NCBI GenBank assembly: GCA_008638375.1
Contig: CM018036.1
Location: 890,501-954,500, forward strand
Direction: 5' to 3'
Source: Nyssa sinensis
Lineage: Eukaryota; Streptophyta; Magnoliopsida; Cornales; Nyssaceae
Length of the DNA stretch: 64,000 nt
Both the position numbers and the translations under genes were made by a program. Position 1 is the stretch's first letter. Each line of letters opens with the position of its first letter. The notes beneath the pieces were generated by a model. It was not told where the DNA came from. It saw nothing but the letters and a program-made list of their open reading frames with translations, and searched no databases. Below are positions 11,901 to 24,128 of the stretch, piece after piece.

Positions 11901-14390
11901 TTGATCCACTAGAAAATTCTCCCGATTTTGATGACAGGGGAGATTGAGGTAAACCCCCAGCAGAAACCCGGGGACTTTGCACTAATTTCCTTTTCTGGAA
12001 CTGGTCCTCCTTCCTAGAATTATTCTCCGTAGTCTGACCAAGATTGTTCCAGGGAGTCTGAGAGAAACTGAATCTCATGAATGCATGCTGTGGTAACCTT
12101 TGCTGTAGGCGTGACTGCTGAGGGTCCATATGGTTTGCATCTGTTTCTACCATATGCATTTCGTTTTTATTTCGATTAAACTCTGGCTTGTCCAATCTCT
12201 CTCCCTCAACAGGCTCTTCCTTTGCAGCATGTCTTATCCCTTGTTGTCCCATAGTGAATGGCAGAGCCCTGGCATCCTGACTTGAAGCCCCGTTCAATAG
12301 CTCCTGGGAATACTTTTGCATCCCAGTATTTGCATGCTGAATTCCTCTTACATTTGATTGCTGCCGTAACAGCGAATCTGATCCATGCGAGCCATCCATA
12401 TGTGACCCTGTATGCTGCTGAGTACCATCAGGACCCACGAGAGTCAGCCTAGCTCTCTTATTCAAAGAGGATAAGGGTGACAATGGCACATCTTGATTTT
12501 CCCTCTTACCATGAACAGCAGCAGCACTAGAGTTCATATTTTCATTGTATGAGATCATCATGTCCTGTCCAGTAGAAGCTCCCAGTGCATTCAAAACAGG
12601 TACCACCCCTCGATCCTGCATAGTTCTTGGGTTCCCAACCCCCGTTTGATATTTTGATTGGTGAGATACTGAAGGCAATGCAGGAACAGATGCATCTGGA
12701 ACAAAGCTTTTAGGTCTTGAGGCTAGCATATTGCTTGGACCAACATTCTGGGCAGACAGATTCTCATGGACAGGCTGTGTCATAACATTGCCAGATAGGG
12801 GTCCTGACTCTCCCAGCCCGGAGTTTGAGCTTTCTGGCACTCTATCTATGCAAACCTTTTTCCCATGGATCCTATTGTTAGACGTGACAGTTATTTCTGG
12901 CATCTGCCTCAGTCTTTTCCTCCGCAGGCTGCACAGAGCCAGGTTTAGCTGCAAATGAAGTTCAACAGAGTTCAGATACAAACAATCCTTTCCTCCAGCC
13001 AAAGAACAAAATAAATTAAGTTCTAAATTCCTTACCTTAGTGGGAACTGGATTATCACAGAGTCTATCTAACTTAGGAGTAGGGTCTAGACAAAGTTGTG
13101 GTTGCAGGGCTTTCAGTATCCGGGACTCCACTTCCTACAACCAAAAGTAAATATCCATTAAAATAGTGAATTATCCTTTTGGCCAGGCATGAGAAGACCA
13201 CCTTTTTTTCGATCGGGAACAAGGCATGAGAAGACTAGATAATTCTTACCATCAGATCGCCATATGTCCAAGTATTATCTGAGATCAACGGGATATCCTT
13301 CACTACATTCTCTAATGACATCCTAAGCTGTATTTTATTAACAACAGGAGAACCATCTGCGGAAGGAACATTAAGTTCTGATTCTGAAGTGCACTTCCAA
13401 TAATCTCGCACCTGCAATACTTCCAACATCAGAAGTTAGAACTTCTTAAACAAGACATCTCAGATTATCGTATCTCCTATACACTTTAATCTACAGAATC
13501 TTTTTGAATGGTTAAAGATGTGACCAATCAAACAAGTGTCTAGCCAGGTTAGCTTTGGCTCAGGCCAGATCTTTGAGGTAAGATCCAACACTGTAGGCTG
13601 CAAGCACCATCAATTCTTCAATTACATGCAAGTCATACTCCTTTTCTGATGTTAGAACTTCATGCATGCACCATCATTAATGTGCTATCTATAGAACCTA
13701 CTCTGATAGATGTGTGAGAAAGATGCAGCGCAGCCACAGTAATACAGAAATTGGCCTGGAGGTAAGAGACATGCAACACTTCTGCATAGTAGTAGTGGTA
13801 ACAATAGTGCAAATGGTTTAGACGGTGGACTGTGTAAGTGAAGGCAGCGATATGTCACAAGTGGTGATGGATAAAGAGAGGGGGAAGGCAGTAGTGCACT
13901 GAAAACAACAGTGATGGTAAGGAGGGGTTTTGAGCATCAGGACAGATTTGGATTCAATAGAAGTATAATTGAAGACATTGAAATCTTTTCGTATATTATC
14001 TTTAAATTAAATACTACCATATCCATCAATTGTCTATTAAGAAATAATAAAAAAATACAATATTCTGTGGAGGTATTATTCAAGAGGCAGATTCAACCAA
14101 CTTCAACACTTTCCAACTATATACTTTTCACTTTGAAGATTTTGAGTTGCCTGTCTCTAGACTAAGAAGATCCTTCTTGATATTTTTTAATTTTGGATTT
14201 CTGGACACCACCTAGATTCTATGTCCCCATTTATTTATTTTTTGCATGACTTAAATTGTATAGAAGGAGCTCAACTTTAGCTCCTATACTTCTTATATGT
14301 ATATGGGTTGCACTCCGTCCGCCATTTGTTTATAATACTATTACTGTTATCATATATATAGTTAGCGGGGTGGGGGCTGCCTATACATAC

Positions 14391-14424
<34 letters not shown>

Positions 14425-17400
14425 ATTTTGATCAGGGGGCTGGCTATATATATTTGTATGTATAGCAAGAAACTCCAGCAGCAGTGCTGCAGTTTCTTGC
14501 TTTATACACACATATATGCTTATGCCACAGTTCTATTGATTTTTACACATGTATTATGAAGTCGCTACTGTTCACACCATACATGTTATAAACCTGATGA
14601 GAAGCTTTCTTCCTGACTTTAGGATAACTTACCTCACACACAAGTGTCCCCTCATCAAACTTGCAGGGTATGTCATCTAGAATATCTCCAGGCAATCGGC
14701 CAGACTCAATTGCCTCCAAGTACATGAATATAGAGAGAGAAGAAAATAAGAGAAGGAGAAGTTGTAGAAAAGACAATATAGATACTAGGATAGATTGAAA
14801 TAGACATTATTACGATGCAGACTTCAACTAGAAAATGAAGGTAAAACAAAGACATCTACTATGACTCAATTGTATCCTGATTACACAAGACCAAATTTGA
14901 AAAACAGGTGAAGTAATGCTTGGAAAAACCAGTTTCCCCCTCCCTCCTTTTTCTACTCTTGCTACATTATTAAAACATTCTATTTGTAAACAGGCCAATA
15001 CAAGCAGTAAATGAACATTTGTAAAGTGTACTTCATTAAATTTCAACCTTCTTGTGTAAAGTGAATTACCCAAGTGGCAACATCTTTATCAACAGGAAAT
15101 GGAACATGAGATAAACCACTCTCTGATAAACACACACATATTAACTATATACTTACCAAGAAGAGAGTTTCAGATGTCCTAACAAACACATATTAACTAA
15201 TACTTACTGAGAAAAGAGTTTCAGATGTCCTATCATATGGATGTAAAACCTTCGGAACATCTCGGATGGGAGTCAGATGCCCGGTTTCATTCTGACAATT
15301 CATAAATTAAGTGAAATTAGAAGTAACATATACCATTAGATGGTGCAGAAGACTCTTTTCTTTAAAATGACTTCCTTATGTATGCTAAATACAGGTATAA
15401 TTTGTTAACACAAACCTCTGAGAGTTTTCCAATAGAATATCCATCTGGGAAGAGATTCAATGTGAAGGAAACTTCATTCTCTGACAATAACAGAAATAAC
15501 CAACAGACTCAGTATCAAAAAAAAAAAACAGGGTATAACCACTGAAAAACTGATAACGTTTCCTTGCAGACATAAAAACTCCAAAAGATATGCACGAACC
15601 AGAGATTCCAGCAACATTTTCATGCCCATCGTTAGTCTACATCACAAAATAATTGAAATTATCAGAAGAGAAAGAAAAGATAAAAATTTTATATCAACAA
15701 GCCAAATCCACTTACAATTTTTTTTTTCTAATAAGAACTCCAAGTTAATTATATTCTGATCAAACCACACCATCTGCCCATTCAAGGGTTATAATCAACT
15801 GACAGATTTACTAGTTGCACTAAAGGAAAATGCAGCAATGATGCCCTTAAAGGGGAAAAACATATCCTAAGCCCATCTAGTTACTTGGGAAAAGGAGGAA
15901 AGAAATGGGTAATTCAGTTCCCAGTAAGAATGAGAAGAACAAGTAAGGTGCTCAAAATGGCCTTTTTTTTTCCTGTGCATTTTTGTTTCCTTCCCGAAAA
16001 TTTTCTGTTTGGTCATACCCGATGTTACCTGGAATGTGGATCATTATGGTATATAGAACGAAAACGGGAACATAGATCGTCACTTGTTATAGAATGTGAT
16101 ACATTAGGGGTAGACTTATTCGAATCACCTTTTTTATAGATAAAATGATAATTCATTAAAGGCTCGAGAAGGGCAGAAAATACAAAATACATCAAGATTT
16201 TAAGCCCCCCAAGAAATCTACAAAAGAATCTATACAAGAGGAAAAAACTTCTATCACCCAAAAATACAAAAGGTGTAAAATCCCATCTTTAAATCTACAA
16301 GAAGATGTGATTTTCTCTTAAAAAATTATGCTATTTCTTTCTTTCCATATACTTCAAAAAATACAAAGCGGAGTAAGCCTCTACGCCCTCCCCACATCAC
16401 GACCCACCCAAGTACCATGCCATGCTTTAATCATCTCATCAACCGACCAAGGCATCACCCATAAGAAACCGAACAGCAAAAGACAAGCTTTCCAAACATC
16501 CCTAGCAAAAAAGTAATGAAGAAGCAAATGATTGATAGTCTCTTTCCCCTCCCAACACATAATGCATCTATTTGACAAGAGGAGTCCTTTTCTTTGGAAA
16601 TTATCTTGAGTTAAGATTGCTTTCCAAAGAATAGATCATGCAAAGAAATCCATCTTTGTCAGAGCATTCACCTTCGAAATAGCCTTCTAAGGAAAATCCT
16701 CCACACCATTCTTTACTAGGTGCATATAAAAAGATTTCACCAAAAGTTTGCCTTTATCATCCAATTTCCACCAAAGGGCATCATCTTTATCCGTGTCCAC
16801 ATAAAGGCTAAAAAGAATTGCCATCAAATTAAGAGCCTCCTCCACCTCCCAATCATTATGATTTCTCTTAAAGCAAGGATTCCATTCATGGTTACTACCA
16901 TTAAAAAAATATAATCCTTCGCCCAAGCATCTTGATTAGAGGAGATGCGAAAAAGTCTTGGAAATCTATATTCCAAGGATGTCTCTCCACACTATTTGTC
17001 TTTCCAAAATCTCACTGTTTCTCCATTTCCAACCACCAAAGACGTACATTCAAAGAAGTTCTCCATCCCCATTCTTATGCTCTTCAAAAGCCCTACCCCG
17101 TGAGCCCCTTCAATCCTCTTGGTGCACCATTTACCCTCATCCTTGCCCCTACCTTCACAATAATTTGTTTTTCTCCACATAACATCATTTTCTTTAGCGC
17201 ACCTCCAAAACCATTTACCTAAAAGAGCTTTGTTGAAACCCGGAAATCCTTAAACCCCAATGTTAGTGATATGTCTTATATTATTGTAACTAGTAAATTA
17301 GGTATATAGGTACTATGTGCGAAACGTAACAGTATAAATACGTTGTAACCCTATTTTCTAATGAAATAAAAGATAGCCTCATCCGTAGACTTAGACATTG

Positions 17401-18935
17401 TCAAACCACGTAAATTATCTTTGTCGATTTCTCTCTTTCTCTCGAATTATTGTTGCATAGATCATTATTTTCACAACACCCAAGCCACCTTGCTTTAGTG
17501 GAAATTTTGCCTTTGCCCAACTAACAAAAGTCGGGGCGGTCCTTGATCCTCCTCCTTTCTCTCCCATAGAAAATCTCTTTGGATCTTTTCAAACTTGGTG
17601 ACAACCGAGGTAGGGATGGGAAAAAGAGACATATAATACATGGAAAGACTTCCTAGTGTACTTTTGATTACAGCGATCTTCCCTCCTTTCGAAAAATATT
17701 ACTTCTTCCATCTTGTTAGTTTCCTTTGAAATCTCTCAATCATCGAGGCCCATATGGCTTTAAACCCTGGTTTTGCACCTAGTGGAAACCCAAGTAAGTA
17801 GAAGGCAAGGATCCCACCTCGTAACCCAAATTCCAAGCTATATCTTCAATCCCCTCCACATCGCCTAACGAGATGAGCTCACTTTTTCCCAAATTAACCC
17901 ATAACCCCAAAACAGCTTCAAAACACAATAAGATACACCTCAAATAGCAAATTTGAGTTTTGGAAGCCTCACAAAACACAAGAGTATCACCAGCAAACAA
18001 CAAATGAGTAACCTCCATTGCATACTCCTCATAGTCCCCAACCACAAACCCTTTTAAGAAGCCTTCTCCCACAGCCCTTGACATCAATCTACTCAAAGCT
18101 TCCATAACAATAACGAAAAGGAAGGGGGATAATGGGTCCCCTTGACGAATGCCCCCTCGAACTCTTAAAAAGTCCAGTCACCTCCACCCATTCATGAGAG
18201 CTGAAAAGGATACCGTGGAAATGCTTGATTTGGAGTTTCTTTATGGATTATTTACGAGCTGGAGCTGCAGCAAGATCAAGAAGGATAAGAGAAATGCCTG
18301 GAAGATGGCGCATCTATGCTTGATTTGGAGTCCCTGGCAAGAAAGAAACTCTAGAACTTTTGAAGGGAAGAAGAGGTATATTTTTTGTTTTAAGAATTAT
18401 TTTTTGTTTCTTTACTTTTGGAAGAGAGAAGAAAATTTATTGTACCTAGATTCTTTAGTAGAGTTCTTGGGAGATATTAGGCTCTAAGTTTGGCCTCCTC
18501 TTTTTGTATGTATGGGTTCGCGCCCCTCGGGCACCTTTATTATTAATATATATCATCTTTACTGATAAAAAAAAAAAAATATGTATACATATATATATAT
18601 ATATATATATACACACTGGAAAAATTCCAACTAATCGAAGCCATTCTAAATAAAAAATTCAATACGTAAGTATTTTCTTTGTTGTATTTTTTTAGGGCAT
18701 TTAATATTTTATATTAGAATGCTAAATCTTGTGTTCTAAATCACGAATCATTCACATTTTGGAAAGTGTGATCCAATTCGCAATTTGCTAAGGGGAGCGA
18801 ATTGAGGTAACTATGGCATGCCCAAAAGCATAATGAGAGGGGATGAAGAATTACGATGCAGATATTCAATTTCATTGCTTTTTCCAATTCCCTCAACTAC
18901 CAAACGGACCTCAACCAAAAGATCTAATGATGGGC

Positions 18936-18973
<38 letters not shown>

Positions 18974-19560
18974 CTACACAGTATCTACAGATTCCCTAAA
19001 GTTACACTTAACGTCTTAAGATAATCCTAATATTGAAAACAAACTGAATAGTCTTCAAACTTCTATCGAGACACAACATCAAAAAGTAGTAATCATAAAT
19101 TATAAATAAAAATCACAATCAAAGCTAAATTTAGAAAAAAAAAAAAAAAATTCATTAACGAAAATAAGAAATTTAACCAAAAACAAGAGCCCTACTTAGT
19201 TGTATCACTAGAAAGTCGGGAAAAAAAAAAAAAAGAAAATACAAGAAAAATTTAGCATCAAAATTACTGGAATTAGATTCAATTACATTGAGATTTCTAT
19301 CGGATCCGTACAATGAGATAGCTAAGATTCAAAATTTTCTAATTATTTGATTATCCTACATTTTTTCAAGAATCAAACAGATAGATTATTCAACAATGAA
19401 CATAAATTACCTCGAGCTTTCTAGTAGATTCGGCGTTACCGAGAATTCGGAAACTTTCCTTCGAACTCTCGTTGAGTTCCTCTTCTACAGTAGCCTCGGA
19501 TTGGGGTGGTTTTGGGCGAAACCTTGTACCGGTCTTGGAGACCTTAAACGAAATCCCCAT
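8011..19560 (-). CDS. PHL: PHL-type Spt20-like transcriptional co-regulator with polyglutamine tracts
   Basis: Twelve coding exons: 19411-19560, 15600-15636, 15416-15480, 15208-15291, 14633-14713, 13250-13411, 13036-13134, 11564-12948, 10735-10961, 10488-10636, 9652-9690 and 8011-9549. They join to 4017 nt (1338 aa) without any correction. The N-terminus [19 protein letters not shown] and the block [20 protein letters not shown] are hallmarks of Arabidopsis PHYTOCHROME-DEPENDENT LATE-FLOWERING (At1g72390), a nuclear protein reported to bind phytochrome B and CONSTANS and to tune flowering; it is related to the Spt20 subunit of SAGA. The middle is Ser/Pro/Gln-rich and holds KRRSNSLPK. The last exon has two long glutamine-rich stretches (genomic 8938-9031 and 8319-8455) encoded by mixed CAA/CAG. 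Intron 1 (15637-19410) hosts several transposons. Confidence 0.93.
11086..11205 (-). mobile_element. tRNA-derived SINE (copy 1)
   Basis: Read on the minus strand it has a B-box-like GGTTCAAGTCC, an upstream box-A-like CTTTAGCGTGAAAGG and a 3' end CCTATCAAAAAAAG, the design of a Pol III SINE. A 10-bp direct repeat AGAACATAAC flanks it (11076-11085 and 11206-11215). It lies in the PHL intron between 10962 and 11563. The copy at 50859-50989 has the same ending and B-box block. Confidence 0.7.
14384..14426. repeat. Compound (TA)n(TG)n microsatellite
   Basis: A run of TA followed by TG dinucleotides in the PHL intron between exons at 13250-13411 and 14633-14713. Confidence 0.8.
14464..14501. repeat. 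Short strong hairpin (inverted repeat)
   Basis: The arms AGCAAGAAACT and AGTTTCTTGCT are perfect complements; one mismatch further in, CAGC pairs with GCTG around a six-base loop. The pairing continues outward as TATA/TATA with a small bulge. It is intronic in PHL. Function unknown; it could be the core of a foldback element. Confidence 0.7.
15128..15232. repeat. Tandem duplication that copies a PHL splice donor
   Basis: A unit of about 52 bp containing the end of exon 15208-15291 and its donor is present twice. AGAGTTTCAGATGTCCTA follows both a CTTACTGAGAAA and a CTTACCAAGAAG context. The distal copy (about 15128-15180) is within the intron and carries a second GT-containing donor-like site. 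Confidence 0.75.
16128..18205 (-). mobile_element. Degenerate LINE (non-LTR) remnant, 5'-truncated
   Basis: Minus-strand fragments in element order encode a broken reverse transcriptase ([15 protein letters not shown] block near 18130-18170, then [15 protein letters not shown] and [14 protein letters not shown] at 17779-18105, where the catalytic FADD reads FAGD). They continue with [14 protein letters not shown] near 17000, [18 protein letters not shown] near 16870, the zinc-binding [17 protein letters not shown] at 16378-16578 and a SIWKERN block near 16340. The 3' end is an A-run at 16128. It has many frameshifts and stops, so it is dead, and it lies in PHL intron 1. A solo LTR splits it at 17261-17478. 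Confidence 0.85.
17261..17478. mobile_element. Solo LTR, 218 bp, with 5-bp target duplication
   Basis: It begins TGTTAGTGATATG and ends TTCACAACA, the TG...CA ends of an LTR, flanked by perfect CCCAA repeats (17256-17260 and 17479-17483). The interior has a TATA-like TATAAATACG (about 17333) and an AATAAA-like AAATAAAAG (about 17364), consistent with a plus-oriented Copia-type LTR. Removing it and one CCCAA rejoins the interrupted LINE reading, so it is a later insertion left after LTR-LTR recombination. Confidence 0.88.
18206..18579 (+). mobile_element. 3' end fragment of a second LINE, opposite orientation
   Basis: The plus strand encodes [22 protein letters not shown], the typical C-terminus of plant L1-like ORF2, then a stop at 18484-18486 and a 3' tail ending in a 13-base A-run (18567-18579). 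It differs from the minus-strand LINE's own C-terminus, so it is a separate insertion. The left boundary is approximate. Confidence 0.8.
18582..18612. repeat. TA microsatellite after the LINE tail
   Basis: An AT/TA dinucleotide run immediately following the LINE poly-A tail in PHL intron 1. Confidence 0.7.
18939..18971. repeat. (GA)n microsatellite
   Basis: An uninterrupted run of GA dinucleotides about 440 bp downstream of the PHL exon 1 donor, inside intron 1. GA tracts near plant promoters can bind BBR/BPC factors, but nothing here proves that role. Confidence 0.85.
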
Positions 19561-20833
19561 GTCGGTTTATGAGATTCAGTGTTATTGTTTTTTCAGGTCC
19601 TGTATTATTTGGGTGACATGACATGAATCGAATGTACAGAATGACCTAGAAGAGATAGTAATTGTAGAGAAAAACCCTAAGATAGTATGATCCGAAAGAA
19701 TTAACAGAATATAAAATACAAACATCGGAGTAACAATAAAAGACACGAACAGTTCTCTCGTTGCGACATTACTTTAGATTCAGACCAACGGACTAACCAG
19801 GTTGCTCGTGTCTGTGCGACCTTCGCTGCACGTTAACGTGTTTGTGTAAGAAACTGTGTTTCTTGCAGAAACGTCCACAGACTGCTCTCTGTTTTGTTTT
19901 GCATTTTTTTTTTTTTTAAGTACCACTAACATTTAAGAAGATTTTTTTTTATTATTCTATGAACAAAAGATTAATAATTATTACCAATTCACTCTTAAAC
20001 ATATTAATTCAATAAGTTTTTTAGTTATTTTATAACTAAAATATATTTTCAGAACTATTTTTTCTATACTAGTCAAACTAAGTTTCCGTAAAAATTAGAA
20101 TAATTATAAAAAAAATTATGTAAAATTTCAAATTTTAATAATTCATAATTTATAAATCTCTTTTAATAAATTTTATATATTTAAATTTTAAAAATTAATA
20201 TCTATCAAACAAAATTCATATGCAATATGAAATTTTGAAAAAAAAGAAAATTACATTTAACATTGTAAAATTTTATTATTTTTTGAATAAAATTTTATAA
20301 TTTTAAAAAAGATAGTGAAATTTTTAATTTCACTACAAATTTCTTACTTGTTATCAAGTTCATTCAGTTTTTTTAGTTGCATTTTGAATGTCAAAAAAAG
20401 TCTTTTAAAGTAATGAAAATTACAACAAAAAATCAATTTAAACATAAAAAATAAACATAAAAAGTAGTAAAAGTGAAAGATTTTACATTTTTATAAATTA
20501 TAAAATTTTATTTTTTCACTGCTCTGTGAACAAACACATTAAAATTCATATTACAATTAGAAGGAGGGGCTTAGATTTTAAGGAGGCTGACAATACGAGC
20601 CTTACTGCTAAAAAAAGAAACAAAAAAAAAAAAATTAATAAGAGCAGAGAGAATCAATTAAAGAGTGAAACAAAGAGATTGTAAAATTTTACAGTATGTG
20701 AGACTAATGTAAAATTTTATTGACTTATTAAACAATAATTAGATTTACAAAACAATCAAAATTGCACATCCAATTTAACCTTAGTACCTCACAGCCATCG
20801 GGGAACCTCCATCACCACCAAACCATAGCCTAC

Positions 20834-22726
20834 TGTTAGACCCAAATTTACTTCACTGAGCGGCATGGGCATAAGAAGACATGTCATACCTTGTTGGCAG
20901 TTGGTCAAGTGGGCGGCATGGGCATGGGGAGGCATGCTATGCATTGGTTGTACTCGAAAATGTCTCAGTAGGTGGACTTTGGTACTTTGACATAAGTTGG
21001 TGAATGTTTTGGGATGACCATAGCACAAGACAATGTACCTTGGCATAGTTTGGCATATTTAGGTGCACAACAGTTGGGTGGTTAGGCTGATTTGGTTGCA
21101 AGGGACAATGTCTACCCCTGTCACTCTGGTAAAAATCACTTTGACATATATAAGGGAGAGTCACTCCCCTGAGTTGGGTGCCTATGGGTGAGCATGGCTT
21201 GTGCCTAGTGAACCTTGGCACCTAAGGGGCAATGTGGTGGCTTGTCAAAGTAAAGATGGTTGTGGAGCATGTGGTGGCTCTACCTTCCACCACCATCGGT
21301 GGTGGCAGCAAACGATGGCATTGACTTGGCTAGTGAAGACCAACCATGAGAGGACATGGTTCGACAAGCTTGAGTCATTCAGTGGTGCAAGGCTCATGGG
21401 CATGGCATATGGTTCGACCTAGCATGCCAAGTAAAACCAAGACATATATGACATGGCTTGGCAACACATAGGTGGGTGTGGTTCGAGGACATGGCTTAGT
21501 GTGCTCGGTTCAGTGGTCCAAGACAAGACAAAGTTGGCTTAGGCGTGTGGCTTGGCAGTTGGCACAGACTTGACTCATGGTGTGGACATGACATGTGGCA
21601 AACACATGGGCGTTTGTCAAGGTAGTTACATGACAATTTTGGCTGACTCATGGACATGACAGCTACATGGCAAACAGTGGGGCATGTGGCTAATTCTGTG
21701 CGTGACAGCAAAGCGACAATTATTGGGATGTGCCCCTCAGTGGCATACAAAGGGCTGAAGACATGGCATAAGATTCGGCCTAGCATGCCAAGCAAGACCA
21801 AAACATGTGTGGCATGGCTTGGCAGCACATAGTTGGGTGTGGTTCAGAGACATGGCTTAGTGTGCTCGGTTCAGTGGTCCAAGACAAGGCAAAGTTGGCT
21901 TGGCAGTTGGCACAGACCTTGACTCATGGTGTGTACATGACATGTGGCAGACACATGGGCGGATGTCAAGGCAGTTACATGGCAATTTTGGCTGACTCGT
22001 GCACATAGCAGCTGCATGGGCAGACAATAAGGCGTGTGGCTGATTCTGCGCATGATAACAAGGCGATAGTTATTGGGATGTGCCTTAGTGGCACACAAGG
22101 GGCTGAAGACATGTGCAACAAGTGTAGGGCAGTTGTAGAACATGGGAATAGGGCCTTGGGGCGTGTTGTTAGTGGCAGCATCACATAACCTAGTAGTTGG
22201 GGGTGAACAAAGTGCATAGATGGCACAAGTTGATTGGTCCAGTACTAACCTAGCAATTAGGGTTGTTAACTGCACAATCAGGTGTGGTTTATGCTGTTGT
22301 GCCAGCAAACCCTTTTGGCAATTGGAAGTGTCAACTGCCAGAATAGTCACCTGTGTGTGCTGCTTATATATTTTGTGCATGCTAGGGTGCAGAACACATT
22401 GAGTGGTAGTATAATTGTGATGGAGACGAATTTATATGAGTCTTGTCTGCAACCCCTAGCCAGTGTAGTTTCCTTATGCTTAATGAGAAGTAAAAGGTTG
22501 GGGTTTTCCTGTAAACACTGTGTGGATTTGTTGTGCATGTGAACCTTCATTCCTAATTGAGTGTGCCTTAGATTCTGTATTACATTGTGTTGTGTAAATT
22601 CTGTTGGTGTGTTGGAAGCCTCTTTGCAAGCTGCAACCTCTTTGGGTACGTGGTTGGTTAGTCAAGTCGGCAGAGACTTAGCGCCGCATAGACAAAAATT
22701 TGGTGCTCGAATTATACCTTGTAACA
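20834..22726. mobile_element. Large solo LTR, 1893 bp, with 5-bp target duplication
   Basis: It begins TGTTAGACCC and ends CTTGTAACA, giving perfect TGTTA/TAACA terminal inverted repeats, and is flanked by CCTAC on both sides (20829-20833 and 22727-22731). It is more GC-rich than its surroundings and has no gag or pol coding. These are the marks of a long solo LTR, probably Gypsy-type. The interior carries a tandem duplication of about 350-360 bp. TATA-like runs occur at about 21146 and 22365. Confidence 0.85.
21417..22116. repeat. Internal tandem duplication of the solo LTR, about 350-360-bp unit
   Basis: Two diverged copies share AGCATGCCAAG (21420 and 21781), GCTTAGTGTGCTCGGTTCAG, AGTTACATG, and ATTGGGATGTGCC followed by GGGCTGAAGACATG. 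The spacing drifts from 361 to about 350 bp because of small indels. Confidence 0.85.
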
Positions 22727-24128
22727 CCTACCATCATAGAGAATCATTACTGCTACAATCTTCGGCACACCATAAAACCGCCCTCCATCACCATTGCAAA
22801 TTTGATTGTCATCAAGAAAAATCTCGTCTCTCTATATCTGTATATTTATCCCAAACCTTCAATTCCTTCCTTCTTTATTGATGCTCCCACGAGCCATCGT
22901 GCTCCACCATCAACACCAGAAGCCACAAGTCACTGCCGCACTCCACTGCCTAGTAATGGAAGCAACCACGACCATGGACAAAAACAATAGTAATCACCCC
23001 CTTCAGCTAGAAGCACTACCACTCCACGCCTCCGATTCTTCTATACTCTATCACCACCGTTTATGTGACAAACCCTTCGTACAACCAATTCGCCCACTTG
23101 TGTTGTTGCCGGTCGCTGTTAACAACCACCATCAATATCAAAAACTTTCATCCCATCTTAGCCACCGGTACAGATTTGTTAGAAACTACAACAAATTGGC
23201 AATAGCGATTGGGTTAATGGAGTAGCAACAGTTGGTTCACCAATTGGGCATCTCAAGCATAATGTGCTGTGTCAGGTGTATCGAAGAAAGAAAAGTTAAA
23301 AAAATTGGCTAGTAATAAATGACCTAAAGACAAAAAAAGTCATATACTAAAGTTAGTCAGTGCCAACTCATCATAAATGAATCTGTATAAAAAAAATAAT
23401 CAAATGAACTCTACACCAATAAACAATCAACCGTGAATTTAAACTAATTTACCATTTGTTGGACGGATTAACACTATTAATAGAGGATTTTCAGTGTGTG
23501 CAATACATTATACGACACAGCTTCACACAAATTATTTCATTTGAAATTCATACAATATACCATCAATACTTTGCTACATATCTCCACTATTATATAAACC
23601 TAAATTCAATTTTACATACATACACATCGTATCAGAACTCCCAAAATTGAGGCCTTCTACTCCAGGGGTGCATGCTTGCAGGTGCAAATAAGAAACTGAG
23701 ATGAGAGGGACAATAAATCCATGGCTTCAACGAGTTAATAAACTTGCAGTATTTAATTAATTTAACAATTAAGCCATAGCTAAGTGAAAAACAACAGAAA
23801 AATGGTGACAGCAGGATAGATAACTCCTGAGATAAAATTATCATAAGAGAAGCAATGTCAAAACATTTAGAAACCTTTAGAAACAAACTATTTGCTGAAT
23901 TGATCAGCCACCTTTCTCTAATAATAATACCCACTCATTCCTTACTTATAGAGAACAAGAAAACATACACGAAATGCAGCCATACAGAAAGCGAGTGTAT
24001 AAAGGCCGAGTGATAACCCCTCAATTGAGGCAGAGAGAAATATCAGAAAGCTTCCTAGAAGTTTAAAAACTCAAATCTCCAAATGCTGGGAAGTCAAGTT
24101 TTCACCACACAATGGTACTCTACTAATG

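Larger units (their letters stand above)
19561..24128. other. Intergenic: PHL promoter, solo LTR, UBP1 3' region
   Basis: The PHL leader and promoter should lie in about 19561-20800, which is AT-rich without a clear TATA box. A 1.9-kb solo LTR fills 20834-22726. About 22730-24128 contains unremarkable sequence and presumably the UBP1 3' untranslated region next to 24128; the open frames at 22800-23225 have no recognisable domain. Confidence 0.6.

Noticed and set aside
16128..18579. Single LINE with twin-priming inversion
   Set aside because: The minus-strand part has its own C-terminal WKERN block and A-tail, so it is not the inverted 5' half of the plus-strand fragment.
22700..23225. Overlapping plus-strand frames of about 100-140 codons
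   Set aside because: His/Ser-rich low-complexity translations without domains; they overlap the LTR end, so probably chance.
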